The notes beneath the pieces were generated by a model, which saw nothing but the letters and a program-made list of their open reading frames with translations, was not told the DNA's origin and ran no database searches. Positions 16,957 through 25,672 of a stretch of 64,000 nucleotides of DNA are shown in pieces. A program made the translations under genes and the position numbers. Each line of letters starts with the position of its first letter. Positions within the stretch are counted from its first letter, which is position 1. The stretch comes from Spirochaetota bacterium (lineage in GTDB: Bacteria > Spirochaetota > UBA4802 > JAFGJZ01), in the NCBI GenBank assembly GCA_029554345.1, contig JAKPJF010000016.1, positions 1 to 64,000 of the forward strand, read 5' to 3'.

Positions 16957-17594
16957 ATTTCCCAGGCTTTTTTATCTATTACAAGATTGTCATCCCAATT
17001 CGCAAGCCCCGCTTTTTTTAAGCGGGCGAGCATCCTCGAAAATGTTTCGGGAATGGTGCCTATTGCCGAAGCCGCGTCTTTTTTGCTCATCGAAATTTCG
17101 TATTGTTCTTTTATGCCGTAGTTTTCTTTAATGAAACTGAAAAATCTTTCTTCGACGTCCATTGCCGAAAGAAAAAGAATTCTTTCATTCAGGTATCTGA
17201 GTTTTTTGATCAGAATTCCGAAAAAATCCGCCGAGAAATCGCTTTCGCGCAGAAGCAGAAGAAAATTTTCTTTTCTGATTGATATTACTTCGCACTCTTC
17301 AATAGCGACACAGCTCGCCGGATAAGCGCGGCTTTCAAAGATTATCACTTCGCCGAATATCTCGTCCTGAGATATAATTTTTACGGTAACTTCCTTCCCG
17401 TCGCGGCTGTTTTTGAATACGCGGGCTTTTCCGCTTTTCATAAGATAAAAAAAATCGCCTTCGTCGCCTTCATGAAAAACATATTCACCGGATTTGACTT
17501 TTTTGACGGTGCACGCGCCCGCGATACGCGATGCGGAAATTCCGGAAAGGCTTGAAAATAATTCTGTTTTTTTCAGTTCGTTTTCTATGCTCAT
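16944..17594 (-). CDS. Crp/FNR-family transcription regulator
   Basis: A protein of about 216 residues with an N-terminal cNMP-binding-type beta-barrel (GEYVFHEGDEGDFFYLMKSG, then DEIFGEVIIFESRAYPASC) and a C-terminal winged helix-turn-helix (SKKDAASAIGTIPETFSRML). The HTH follows the FNR/DNR pattern with E and S at the DNA-contacting positions. It lacks the N-terminal cysteine cluster of oxygen-sensing FNR, having only an isolated cysteine near residue 28, so it is not a 4Fe-4S FNR; a DNR-like NO or heme sensor or another ligand is possible. The ATG at 17594 is preferred over 17609 because an FNR-type operator at 17596-17609 covers the upstream codon. It is divergent from the ferredoxin gene. 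Confidence 0.85.
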   Translation of the reverse strand: MSIENELKKTELFSSLSGISASRIAGACTVKKVKSGEYVFHEGDEGDFFYLMKSGKARVFKNSRDGKEVTVKIISQDEIFGEVIIFESRAYPASCVAIEECEVISIRKENFLLLLRESDFSADFFGILIKKLRYLNERILFLSAMDVEERFFSFIKENYGIKEQYEISMSKKDAASAIGTIPETFSRMLARLKKAGLANWDDNLVIDKKAWEIYEV

Positions 17595-17595
17595 G

Positions 17596-17609
17596 TTGAC
17601 CTGAATCAA
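17596..17609. promoter_or_regulatory. FNR-type operator between the regulator and ferredoxin genes
   Basis: TTGAC-CTGA-ATCAA matches the FNR/DNR consensus TTGAT-N4-ATCAA at nine of ten positions. It lies directly in front of the regulator's ATG. For the divergent ferredoxin gene a TATATT at 17631-17636 would put its centre close to -41, the class II activator position. This suggests the regulator activates the ferredoxin gene and limits its own expression. Confidence 0.6.
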
Positions 17610-17681
17610 TTACGTTTTTTGAAAGAGTAGTATATTTAATTATAACAGGTTATACTTAATCAAGCAGAATACGGAGGAAAA

Positions 17682-18491
17682 ATGAAAAGAAATATTATCA
17701 GAATCGACAGGGAAAAATGTAACGGATGCGGCGTATGTGTTCCGGACTGCCCGGAAGGCGCGATTCAGCTGATTGACGGAAAAGCGGCGCTTGTGAGCGA
17801 TCTTTTCTGCGACGGTTTGGGAGCATGCATCAAGCAGTGTCCGCAGGGTGCCATAGAAATAGAAGAAAGAGAAGCTGAAGCATATAATGAAAAACTTGTA
17901 ATGGAAAACGTTGTAAAGCAGGGTGCAGGTGTAATAAAAGCGCACATGAAACATCTTAAAGACCATGCTCAGGATGATTTTCTTGCTGAGGCTGTAGAAT
18001 ATCTGAATGAACACAATATTCCGGTTCCTGATCTTTCAAATGAAGAAAAACCATGCTGTCCTGGATCAATGATGCGCGACAGACGCGGCGAAAAAGCTCC
18101 TTCTCAGGTTAATGTTTCAGCTTCTTCCGAGCTCAGACAATGGCCGGTTCAGCTTAAGCTTTTGAATCCGAACGCGCCTTTTTTCAAAAATGCCGATCTT
18201 GTCATCGCTGCCGACTGTGTTCCTTTTGCTTACAGCAATTTTCATTCCAGATTCCTTAAGGATAAAATTCTGGTTATATTATGCCCGAAGCTTGACCCGT
18301 ATCAGGAAGAATATCTTGATAAGCTTGCTTCTATAATAAAGAACAATGATATTAAGTCTATTACAGCTGTGCGCATGCAGGTTCCGTGCTGCGGAGGAAT
18401 AAACTATTATATTGAAAAGGCTCTTGAAAAAGCAGGACGGAGCATGGCAATCAGGGAATATGTGATTTCCCTGGAAGGTGAAATTCTTTAA
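17682..18491 (+). CDS. 4Fe-4S ferredoxin-domain protein with conserved C-terminal region
   Basis: A 269-residue cytoplasmic iron-sulfur protein. Cluster 1 uses C13, C16, C19 and C23 (CNGCGVCVPDCP). The second motif reads CDGLGACIKQCP with C43, C49 and C53 and leucine at the usual second-cysteine position; I recall this leucine as typical of the family and so not a defect. Further cysteines lie in KPCCPGS and VPCCGG in the C-terminal region. Proteins of this type often sit beside FNR-like regulators and hybrid-cluster or redox enzymes in anaerobes, and their exact reaction is not known. GGAGG precedes the ATG. It is divergent from the Crp/FNR gene and probably under its control. Confidence 0.85.
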   Translation: MKRNIIRIDREKCNGCGVCVPDCPEGAIQLIDGKAALVSDLFCDGLGACIKQCPQGAIEIEEREAEAYNEKLVMENVVKQGAGVIKAHMKHLKDHAQDDFLAEAVEYLNEHNIPVPDLSNEEKPCCPGSMMRDRRGEKAPSQVNVSASSELRQWPVQLKLLNPNAPFFKNADLVIAADCVPFAYSNFHSRFLKDKILVILCPKLDPYQEEYLDKLASIIKNNDIKSITAVRMQVPCCGGINYYIEKALEKAGRSMAIREYVISLEGEIL

Positions 18492-18524
18492 AAATTACCT
18501 GAATAAAGTGAAAATCGTTTATGT

Positions 18525-18553
18525 AAAGGGCAAAAATCAGGTTTTTGCCCTTT
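18525..18553 (+). terminator. Strong hairpin downstream of the ferredoxin gene
   Basis: AAAGGGCAAAAA and TTTTTGCCCTTT form a perfect 12-pair stem around TCAGG. There is no long T run after it beyond the TTT inside the stem. It starts 34 bases after the ferredoxin stop. Confidence 0.7.
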
Positions 18554-18589
18554 ATGATTAATTTAACATAAATTGAAAAGTTCTTGAAA

Positions 18590-18634
18590 ATTTTAGCCTC
18601 TAAAATAATAGAACGTTATAATAAATTTTAGAGG
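18590..18634 (+). promoter_or_regulatory. Inverted repeat covering the ribosome binding site of the channel gene
   Basis: CCTCTAAAAT (18597-18606) is the exact complement of ATTTTAGAGG (18625-18634), which contains the GAGG ribosome binding site seven bases before the ATG. The left arm can also pair with ATTTTAG at 18590-18596, giving two exclusive hairpins. A perfect TATAAT lies at 18617-18622 inside the loop, so the repeat could instead be an operator over the promoter. Confidence 0.5.
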
Positions 18635-18640
18635 TGAATT

Positions 18641-20590
18641 ATGAGCGCGTCCCGAAGAGGATTATTCGCGAAGCTGAAATACAGATTTGACAATTTTATG
18701 TCAAAAGGCGGTCTTTCGGTTTTTTCCGCACTTATGCTGGTTTTCTTTTTGTCGTTTCTTCTCATGGCAGCAGTCAGATTTCTTGTAAACTCGCTTTCGC
18801 CTGACAACGGTTTTGATTCATTCTGGGCGCAGGCATGGCGTTCATTTCTTCAGATTGCAGATGCCGGATGTCTCGGTGAAGATACTGATTACGGTGTTTT
18901 CAACAAGGGAGTCGGTGTTCTTACAATATTCGTCGGATTGATCTTGTTCTCGAGTTTGGTAGCTTTTATTACAAGTCAGTTTGAAGCTAAGCTTGACGAG
19001 CTCAAAAAAGGGAAAAGCTCCATAATCGAAAAAAATCATACTCTGATTTTAGGTTTCGGCGACAGAGTTCTTGAAATAATCAGGGAGCTTGTTATTGCCA
19101 ATGAATCCGAGCGTTCGGCTACTGTTGCGGTTCTCTCTGCAAGAGAAAAGGACGAAATGGATGATTTTTTCCGTGAGCGTTTAACCGATAGAAAAACTAC
19201 AAAGCTTGTAACACGTTCGGGATCGACTTCAAGCATCAGCACTCTTGACAGAATGGCTGTTAAGTATGCCAAGTCGGTCATTATTCTTAACGACGCTCAG
19301 GTCGATGACGACAGTCATTCAAAAGAACTTGCAGATTCACGTGTTCTTAAAACGATCATGGCAGTTGTTGCATGTACAGGTGAAGACAATATTCCTCCTA
19401 TTGCCGCAGAAATTCACTTAGAGTCAAAACGCGCTCTTGCAAAAAATATATCTCCGAATGTAACGATTATAGATGAGCATTCTTTGTTGGCAAAACTGAT
19501 GGTTCAGACATCAAGAATCTCCGGTCTTGCGCAGGTTTATGATAATCTTGTAGGATTTGACGGATGCGAATTCTATTTTTATCAGCCTGAAGGCGGCTTT
19601 TCCGGTATAACATATCGTGATCTGATTTTTCATTTCAGTGTATGTTCTGTTCTCGGTATCCGCAAAAAAGACGGTACGGTATGCCTGAATCCGCTTCCTT
19701 CTACTGTCCTCGAAGAAGGCGATGAAGCAATACTTGTGGCCGAAGACGATTCAACTATCAAGTATCTCAAGAAAAAGGTCGAGGTTCCTGCAGTTGATGC
19801 GAAACCTGCCGCTTCCCAGAAAAAGAATATTGAGAATCAGCTGATTGTCGGATGGAGTATCAAGACTCCGATTATCATAGACGAATACAGCAATTATCTT
19901 GTTGAAGGTTCTATGATAGATGTTGTTGTAGAGGAAATTTCTGATGAAATCAAATCGGAATTTGATGCAGTTAAGGAGAAACATTCTTCTATAAAAATGA
20001 ATCTTATCGAGGCAGATATTCATGATTCTAAGGTTATCGAAAATCTCCGTCCCGAGAATTATGATAACGTGATCTTGCTGTCAGGTGACGGCGGCGATGC
20101 GGAAGTAAGAGATTCGGAGACTATTGCCCAGCTTCTCGGTTTCAGACATTATTTTAAGAATCTTGCGAAAAAAGATATCAAAACTCAATTGATAACTGAA
20201 GTTGCGGATTCCGACAATATCGATCTCATAAAAGAAGTCGGAGTTAAGGACTTCCTCATTTCGAATCAGTTCATTTCGAAGATTTACGCTCAGATTTCTG
20301 AAGAACCGGCAGTTTATGATATCTATGATGATCTATTTAAAGCCGAAGGAAGTGAAGTCTATATTAAACCGGCTGATTATTTCTTTTCAAGCTTTCCGGT
20401 TGAAATTTCTTTTGCGGAAATTTGCGAAGCTGCGATCATGCGCAATGAAACATGTTTCGGTGTAAGACTCGCAAAAGAAGAAGATGATGCATCCAAGAAC
20501 TACGGAATATATGTGAATCCTGAGAAAAGCCAGAAGTTCACAATAACAAAAAATGACTGGCTAATAACTCTCGCTGAAGATGAGTCATGA
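18641..20590 (+). CDS. CASTOR/POLLUX-type ion channel with paired RCK domains
   Basis: A 649-residue inner-membrane channel subunit. Two transmembrane helices (about 27-49 and 91-112) flank a pore region with the ADAG signature (QIADAGCLGED, 71-81) known from plant CASTOR/POLLUX (DMI1). A first Rossmann-type RCK domain begins at HTLILGFGDRV (about 133) and a second at LIVGWSIKTP (about 399). The family conducts cations (K+ or Ca2+) across plant nuclear envelopes; bacterial members are less studied. It is a single gene, bounded by strong hairpins on both sides, with an unusual inverted repeat over its ribosome binding site. Ion selectivity cannot be read from the sequence. Confidence 0.85.
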   Translation: MSASRRGLFAKLKYRFDNFMSKGGLSVFSALMLVFFLSFLLMAAVRFLVNSLSPDNGFDSFWAQAWRSFLQIADAGCLGEDTDYGVFNKGVGVLTIFVGLILFSSLVAFITSQFEAKLDELKKGKSSIIEKNHTLILGFGDRVLEIIRELVIANESERSATVAVLSAREKDEMDDFFRERLTDRKTTKLVTRSGSTSSISTLDRMAVKYAKSVIILNDAQVDDDSHSKELADSRVLKTIMAVVACTGEDNIPPIAAEIHLESKRALAKNISPNVTIIDEHSLLAKLMVQTSRISGLAQVYDNLVGFDGCEFYFYQPEGGFSGITYRDLIFHFSVCSVLGIRKKDGTVCLNPLPSTVLEEGDEAILVAEDDSTIKYLKKKVEVPAVDAKPAASQKKNIENQLIVGWSIKTPIIIDEYSNYLVEGSMIDVVVEEISDEIKSEFDAVKEKHSSIKMNLIEADIHDSKVIENLRPENYDNVILLSGDGGDAEVRDSETIAQLLGFRHYFKNLAKKDIKTQLITEVADSDNIDLIKEVGVKDFLISNQFISKIYAQISEEPAVYDIYDDLFKAEGSEVYIKPADYFFSSFPVEISFAEICEAAIMRNETCFGVRLAKEEDDASKNYGIYVNPEKSQKFTITKNDWLITLAEDES

Positions 20591-20594
20591 TATT

Positions 20595-20625
20595 AAAGAA
20601 AGGCGGTCAGTGACCGCCTTTCTTT
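20595..20625 (+). terminator. Rho-independent-type terminator after the channel gene
   Basis: AAAGAAAGGCGGTCA and TGACCGCCTTTCTTT form a 15-base perfect inverted repeat around a single G, five bases after the stop codon. Confidence 0.85.
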
Positions 20626-20717
20626 ATGAAAAAAGTTCAAAAAAAAGTACTTGCCGATATTCAATTTAAAATCGACATATCCATTCAATATGACTGAATC
20701 TTTGACGGAGTGTTTTG

Positions 20718-23297
20718 ATGAAAGAAATTGGAAAGAAAAGAGATTCAGATTTCCGTTTTCAGGGAAGGCTTCAGCCTGAATTAAGCGGATTGCGCTGGAA
20801 ACTGGCAAAAATTCTCTTTTCACGTGCGGAACTTGACGAAGATGCTGTTTCTCTGCTGAATGAATATAGTGAAAAAGGCGCTGTAGTCATCGCGTCTCAT
20901 GAAAGTTCAAATTTTGCTCTGCTTATGATTCAATCCGTGCTCTCTAAAGCCGGAGTTAAAAATCTTGATTTTGCTCTCGAATATAATCCCATAGTACTGC
21001 AGTCGTTTTCCTATATTTTCGGAAGAATAATGATGTGGGTAAAACGTACTCTTTTCCGCAGAAAATATCCGAATGTTTATGAAACTGACTATATCAAAAA
21101 TCTTCTCCTTGAAAAAAGGGGAGTATTGTTTTCAATGCTTTCGAGGAAATTTTTCCTTAAACGTTATGTCGAATCCAAATATGATACCATCCTTTATCTG
21201 ATACGTCTTCAGCGCTCACTTCCTTTTCCTATATTTATTATGCCTGAAATCATTTTCTGGAACAGAAATCCCGAGCGTACAAATCAGTTTGTTCCGACAC
21301 CTCCGGCAACAGGCAACCGTTTCTTTTTTCTCAATCTTGTTTCGCAGGCAACTCCTTCCTATATTAAATTTTTGAAGCCGGTTTCTCTTGCCGAAGAACT
21401 TGAAAAGTTCAAAGAATTTTCAGACGAGAAATGCGCTAAAATGATCAGGCAGAATATTCTTGAATACATGCAGAAACATAAAAGAATAGTTCTAGGCCCC
21501 GTTCTGCGAAGCAGAAATGAAATTGCTGAAAAAGTTCTGTATCATGAAAACGTAATCAAAACGGCCGAAGAAGTTTCCAGAGAGGATAATATTCCACTTC
21601 GCCGTCTCAAGGGCAGGGCTTTTAAATATTTCAGCGAGATAGCTGCTGATTTTTCAATAGTTTATATTAAGATTTTTGAGCGCACAATCGATCTGATTTT
21701 CAAAAAAATATTTTCGGGCATTGTGTGCGATGCCGAATCCATTGCCCGTCTTAAAGAAGCCGCAGAGAGAGGCCCGCTTGTTCTGACGCCGTGTCATAAG
21801 AGTCACATGGATTATATGATTCTTTCATACATCTGCTACAAGAACAAGATTACGCTTCCTCATATAGCAGCAGGAGTTAATCTTTCATTTTTCCCTATGG
21901 GGACGATTTTCAGGCACTCCGGCGCATTTTTTATCAGACGAACGTTCAAAGGCAAAAAACTCTATACTTCGGTATTTAAGCAGTATCTCAAGACTCTTGT
22001 TGCAGATTCTTATCTTCTTGAATTTTTTGTTGAAGGCGGAAGAACAAGAACCGGCAGACTTGTTTTCCCTAAAATGGGAATCATCAATTATCTCGTTGAA
22101 GCGATTGATGAAAACTATAATAAGGATCTGATATTTCTTCCGATATCAATCAACTACGACAGGGTTCCCGAAGAATCTTCATATATAAAGGAACTGCGCG
22201 GCAAGACGAAAAAGAGAGAATCAGTCGGAAGTGTAATCAAGGGCGGTTCAATTCTTTCGAAAGATCATGGAAAAGTATATGTAAGTGTTGCAGAGGCTTT
22301 TACGCTTAAAGAGGTGGAGTCAGCAGGTTTTAAAGATGATCAGCGTGTCGAAGAAATCGGCTATAGAATTATCAGCGGAATATATTCCGTGACGTCGGTG
22401 ACTCCGGTTGCATTAGTTACCGCGCCTATGCTTATGATGGCTATACGCGGATTTACCCGAAAGGATCTTCTACGCAATGTATTTTTGTTCCATGAATATC
22501 TTGCTTTTACCGGGGCATTTTTTTCGGATACGACCCGCGACAAAAAAAATATAAATGAAATATTTGAGTATGCTGTTAATTTGTTTGTAAAAGAAAAATT
22601 CATAGATAAACTTCGCTATGATGAGCGAGAATCTTCCGAAGATTTTTTTGTAATTAAAACCGAAGCCCGAACCGCCTTGTCTTTTTATAAAAACAGCATT
22701 GCTCATTTTTCGCTGGATATTTCAATGATATGCGCCTCGCTTCTTGTGCTGAAGAACAAACTTCAGATTATTACAGTAGAGGATATTGAAGTTAAGATTG
22801 ATTTTTTAAAGAATCTTATATCAAAGGAATACCTTATCAGATACGGCTTTGATGAGATTTCGGAAAAGATAAACGGCATCATCGAAGGTTTTCTCATTCC
22901 CAAAAATTTCATTAAAGCGAAAGACGGCGGTTTTGTGATATCAGAGGAAAGTATTCAGGATATCGTGTTTTTTGCACGCGGAATTCAGGATGTTCTTGAA
23001 TCATATTTTGCTTCTTGCGGTGCGGTTGCCGATATTCCATCCGACGCAATTAGTTCAAAGGATATCATGACGGCTGTCAGAAAATACGGAATTTCTCTTT
23101 ATCATACGGAAAAAACGCGTGCACCGGAATCTCTGTCACAGCCGAATTATAATAATTCCCTGAAAAAGCTTTCGGAATACGGTTTTATAAAAGAATTTCA
23201 GGATGATAAAAAAGGTTCTTATTATAAAATAATGAAAAAAGCTTCTGTAAAAAATCTAAAAGATAAGATTGAACATTTTGTTAACGCTCTCAAGTAA
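20718..23297 (+). CDS. plsB: Glycerol-3-phosphate O-acyltransferase PlsB
   Basis: An 859-residue enzyme catalysing the first acyl transfer to sn-glycerol-3-phosphate in phospholipid synthesis at the inner membrane. Acyltransferase motifs are in order: PCHKSHMDY (HX4D catalytic), GAFFIRRTFKGKKLY, FVEGGRTRTG and LPISINYDRVPEE. The RRTFKGKKLY and EGGRTRTGR segments match the PlsB type closely. The length is near the 800-residue norm of PlsB, and the N-terminal region (about 1-320) and C-terminal tail follow the family layout. The ATG at 20718 has GGAG upstream; a TTG just before it is not needed. It stands alone after a terminator, with an AraC-type gene 25 bases downstream. Confidence 0.93.
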   Translation: MKEIGKKRDSDFRFQGRLQPELSGLRWKLAKILFSRAELDEDAVSLLNEYSEKGAVVIASHESSNFALLMIQSVLSKAGVKNLDFALEYNPIVLQSFSYIFGRIMMWVKRTLFRRKYPNVYETDYIKNLLLEKRGVLFSMLSRKFFLKRYVESKYDTILYLIRLQRSLPFPIFIMPEIIFWNRNPERTNQFVPTPPATGNRFFFLNLVSQATPSYIKFLKPVSLAEELEKFKEFSDEKCAKMIRQNILEYMQKHKRIVLGPVLRSRNEIAEKVLYHENVIKTAEEVSREDNIPLRRLKGRAFKYFSEIAADFSIVYIKIFERTIDLIFKKIFSGIVCDAESIARLKEAAERGPLVLTPCHKSHMDYMILSYICYKNKITLPHIAAGVNLSFFPMGTIFRHSGAFFIRRTFKGKKLYTSVFKQYLKTLVADSYLLEFFVEGGRTRTGRLVFPKMGIINYLVEAIDENYNKDLIFLPISINYDRVPEESSYIKELRGKTKKRESVGSVIKGGSILSKDHGKVYVSVAEAFTLKEVESAGFKDDQRVEEIGYRIISGIYSVTSVTPVALVTAPMLMMAIRGFTRKDLLRNVFLFHEYLAFTGAFFSDTTRDKKNINEIFEYAVNLFVKEKFIDKLRYDERESSEDFFVIKTEARTALSFYKNSIAHFSLDISMICASLLVLKNKLQIITVEDIEVKIDFLKNLISKEYLIRYGFDEISEKINGIIEGFLIPKNFIKAKDGGFVISEESIQDIVFFARGIQDVLESYFASCGAVADIPSDAISSKDIMTAVRKYGISLYHTEKTRAPESLSQPNYNNSLKKLSEYGFIKEFQDDKKGSYYKIMKKASVKNLKDKIEHFVNALK

Positions 23298-23322
23298 GCA
23301 TGTGCTGATATTGGAATAGAAT

Positions 23323-24447
23323 ATGAAAGGATTGGTGTATTTTAATCATTTTCTCGGGCTGTTTTTCTTTTCCGGTTCGCTTGCTTGTTTTTTTTACGGA
23401 TTGAAACTGATATTTTCGAATCCGCGAAACAGCGGGATATATTTTTGCGGAAGTATTTTTATAGTTTCCGCATTTCTTTTTTTTGAACACTACCTTTCAA
23501 GTTATATGAATATTCCTGCGAATTTTTCTGAGTTGAATTTTATAACCGTATTTAGTCTGTTTTCAAAGAATTTAAAGTATGTAATCGGACCTTTAAATTT
23601 TCTTTTTTATAAAAATATCACTTCAAAAAAATCAAATCTGCTTTCAAGTTTTTTTCATTTTATCCCTTTTATCATAATATTCATTTTGATATTATTTGCG
23701 ATGTATTATAATCCTTTTTTTTTAAAATACTTCATTGATTTTAACACACTTGTTAAGTTATCTGAAATTATTTCATTTATTCATATGGCGGTATATTTTG
23801 CCTATATCAGTATTGAAGTTTTCAGATGCCGTAAATATTATACCAGCAGTCTCAATAGGATTCTTGTTAATTTTTCTAAAATATTGATTATGATATTTGC
23901 TGTAATATGTTTTCTTCCTGTTTTTTGGTATTACGGAGCAAAGTTTGTTGAGGATGCTGTACTCTTTCTGATTGTATCGGTTTTGCTTATTATGATTTAT
24001 GTTCCCGCTTTTGATGTTTATGTTTTTGTTGCTGCCGGAAAGGAAATTGCCAAGGCTCAGTATTCCAAATCGCATCTTTCTTCGGTAAATCTCGAAGATC
24101 TTGGGAATAAACTCGAATCAATTATGCAGGATGAAAAAATATTTTGCGACGAAGATCTTACTCTTAAACGTCTTGCGGATAATCTCAATGTCACTTCACA
24201 TCAGCTTTCTGAATTCTTAAATGTTAAGATAGGCAAAAGCTTTAAATCTTATGTTAACGGGTATAGAATCCGCGAAGCTCTTTTTCTTATAGAATCCGGC
24301 AGAAATAGAAACATTCTGAATATCGCATTTTCATCAGGTTTTAATTCCAAGACGGCATTTTATAAGGCATTTATAGAAGAGACAGGCGTAACTCCGACTG
24401 AGTACCGTAAAAAACAAATAAAACTTAGTATAAATAAACTCATTTAA
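23323..24447 (+). CDS. AraC-family regulator with N-terminal multi-helix membrane domain
   Basis: A 374-residue protein whose N-terminal 245 residues contain about seven hydrophobic helices, followed by a cytoplasmic AraC-type DNA-binding domain (about 268-372). The two helix-turn-helix units are LTLKRLADNLNVTSHQLSEF and ILNIAFSSGFNSKTAFYKAF, with the family end TPTEYRK. Membrane-bound AraC regulators of this layout probably sense a signal in the membrane or outside it. Coding is very AT-rich, as expected for hydrophobic segments. It begins 25 bases after plsB and is followed by an acyltransferase gene, so membrane or surface lipid/glycan control is a guess from context. Confidence 0.85.
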   Translation: MKGLVYFNHFLGLFFFSGSLACFFYGLKLIFSNPRNSGIYFCGSIFIVSAFLFFEHYLSSYMNIPANFSELNFITVFSLFSKNLKYVIGPLNFLFYKNITSKKSNLLSSFFHFIPFIIIFILILFAMYYNPFFLKYFIDFNTLVKLSEIISFIHMAVYFAYISIEVFRCRKYYTSSLNRILVNFSKILIMIFAVICFLPVFWYYGAKFVEDAVLFLIVSVLLIMIYVPAFDVYVFVAAGKEIAKAQYSKSHLSSVNLEDLGNKLESIMQDEKIFCDEDLTLKRLADNLNVTSHQLSEFLNVKIGKSFKSYVNGYRIREALFLIESGRNRNILNIAFSSGFNSKTAFYKAFIEETGVTPTEYRKKQIKLSINKLI

Positions 24448-24520
24448 AAAGTCCGTGTTTATAAACGCGGTCGATTTTAGAAAGTTTGTATGATATTTTT
24501 CCTGATAAATAGGAGGATAA

Positions 24521-25672
24521 ATGAAACTTTTTAAAAGAGAATACTACCTTGATAATTTACGGGCAATGCTGGTTCTTCTCGTAATATTTCATCATTCGGC
24601 TGAGGCATATACATCTGGAAGTGAAGCCTGGCCTGTGCGGGATGCTTCTTCACTGATAAACGGAATAGAAATATTTTCAACAGTGAATGCAGCATTTTTC
24701 ATGGGGCTGCTTTTTTTTATTTCCGGATTTGTAATTCCCGGAGCATATAAAAAATACGGACCAAAACCATTTTTATTTTCAAAAATAAGGCGTCTGCTTA
24801 TTCCGTTTTGCGTGTTTGCGCTATTTGTCTTCATTCCTATAAATTACGCATTCGGCAGTTTTGATAATATCAGTTCTTATGCCTCATATCTTATAACAAG
24901 CGACGGAATTCAGTCATTTACCGGACATTTGTGGTTTGTCTTGCATCTTTTTATTTACAGTATTGCATATCTGTTTTATGAAATGATTGTTTCTCGTAAA
25001 AATAATTCGAAAATACAATGGGTAATCCCCAAGAAGAGAATACCGGCAAGAAAGTTTTTTGTTGGTGCGATGCTTTTTATCGGATTGATTTCGGCGGTGA
25101 CGTTTTTCGTAAGAATATATTTTCAGATTAATATGTGGATAGTGTTTCTTCATGCCGTTAGAGTTGAACCTGCTCATATTGTTCAATATCTGTCATTTTT
25201 TGTTGCAGGAGTTGTATTCTCGAAAAAGCAAATATTTGAAAGAATAAGCGATAAAACGTTCTTTGCATGTTCTGTTATAGGTTTTGCGCTATTTTCTCTA
25301 AGTTATGTGTTTAATTTTAGTTTTAATATTGCCGGTTTCGGAGTGTTCCGTTATACGATACTTAATATTTTTGGAGCTTTCTGGCATCCTATATGGGAAA
25401 ACTTACTAGCAGTTTTTTTCGGGATCGGATTAATATATATTTTTAAGCGTAAGATAAATTCTGATTCTAAAATATGGAAATATTTAAGCTTGAACTCTTA
25501 CGGAGTTTATATTCTTCATGTGATACCTTTGGTCGGAATCCAGATGGCGCTTATGAAAACCGGTTTTGATCCATTATTTAAATTTTTATTTGCTTCAACG
25601 GTTACGGCAGTAACATGTTATTTCGATATTTGGCTTTTAAGAAAAATCAGAATTATAAAGGATTACATTTGA
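24521..25672 (+). CDS. Acyltransferase family 3 membrane protein
   Basis: A 383-residue integral membrane O-acyltransferase with about ten hydrophobic helices. The N-terminus has the family signature YYLDNLRAMLVLLVIFHHSA, including the catalytic-type histidine pair, then LLFFISGFVIPGAY and RRLLIPF. The C-terminal NSYGVYILHVIPLV is typical for the OafA/MdoC group. Such enzymes acetylate or succinylate surface or periplasmic glycans. GGAGG lies before the ATG. The stop codon overlaps the start of the next secreted protein gene by one base (TGATG), which indicates coupling. Substrate not readable. Confidence 0.88.
   Translation: MKLFKREYYLDNLRAMLVLLVIFHHSAEAYTSGSEAWPVRDASSLINGIEIFSTVNAAFFMGLLFFISGFVIPGAYKKYGPKPFLFSKIRRLLIPFCVFALFVFIPINYAFGSFDNISSYASYLITSDGIQSFTGHLWFVLHLFIYSIAYLFYEMIVSRKNNSKIQWVIPKKRIPARKFFVGAMLFIGLISAVTFFVRIYFQINMWIVFLHAVRVEPAHIVQYLSFFVAGVVFSKKQIFERISDKTFFACSVIGFALFSLSYVFNFSFNIAGFGVFRYTILNIFGAFWHPIWENLLAVFFGIGLIYIFKRKINSDSKIWKYLSLNSYGVYILHVIPLVGIQMALMKTGFDPLFKFLFASTVTAVTCYFDIWLLRKIRIIKDYI

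Noticed and set aside
17682-18491. Broken second 4Fe-4S site (leucine for cysteine) read as a mutation
   Set aside because: I recall CDGLGAC as the usual form in this protein family, so it is probably a family trait.
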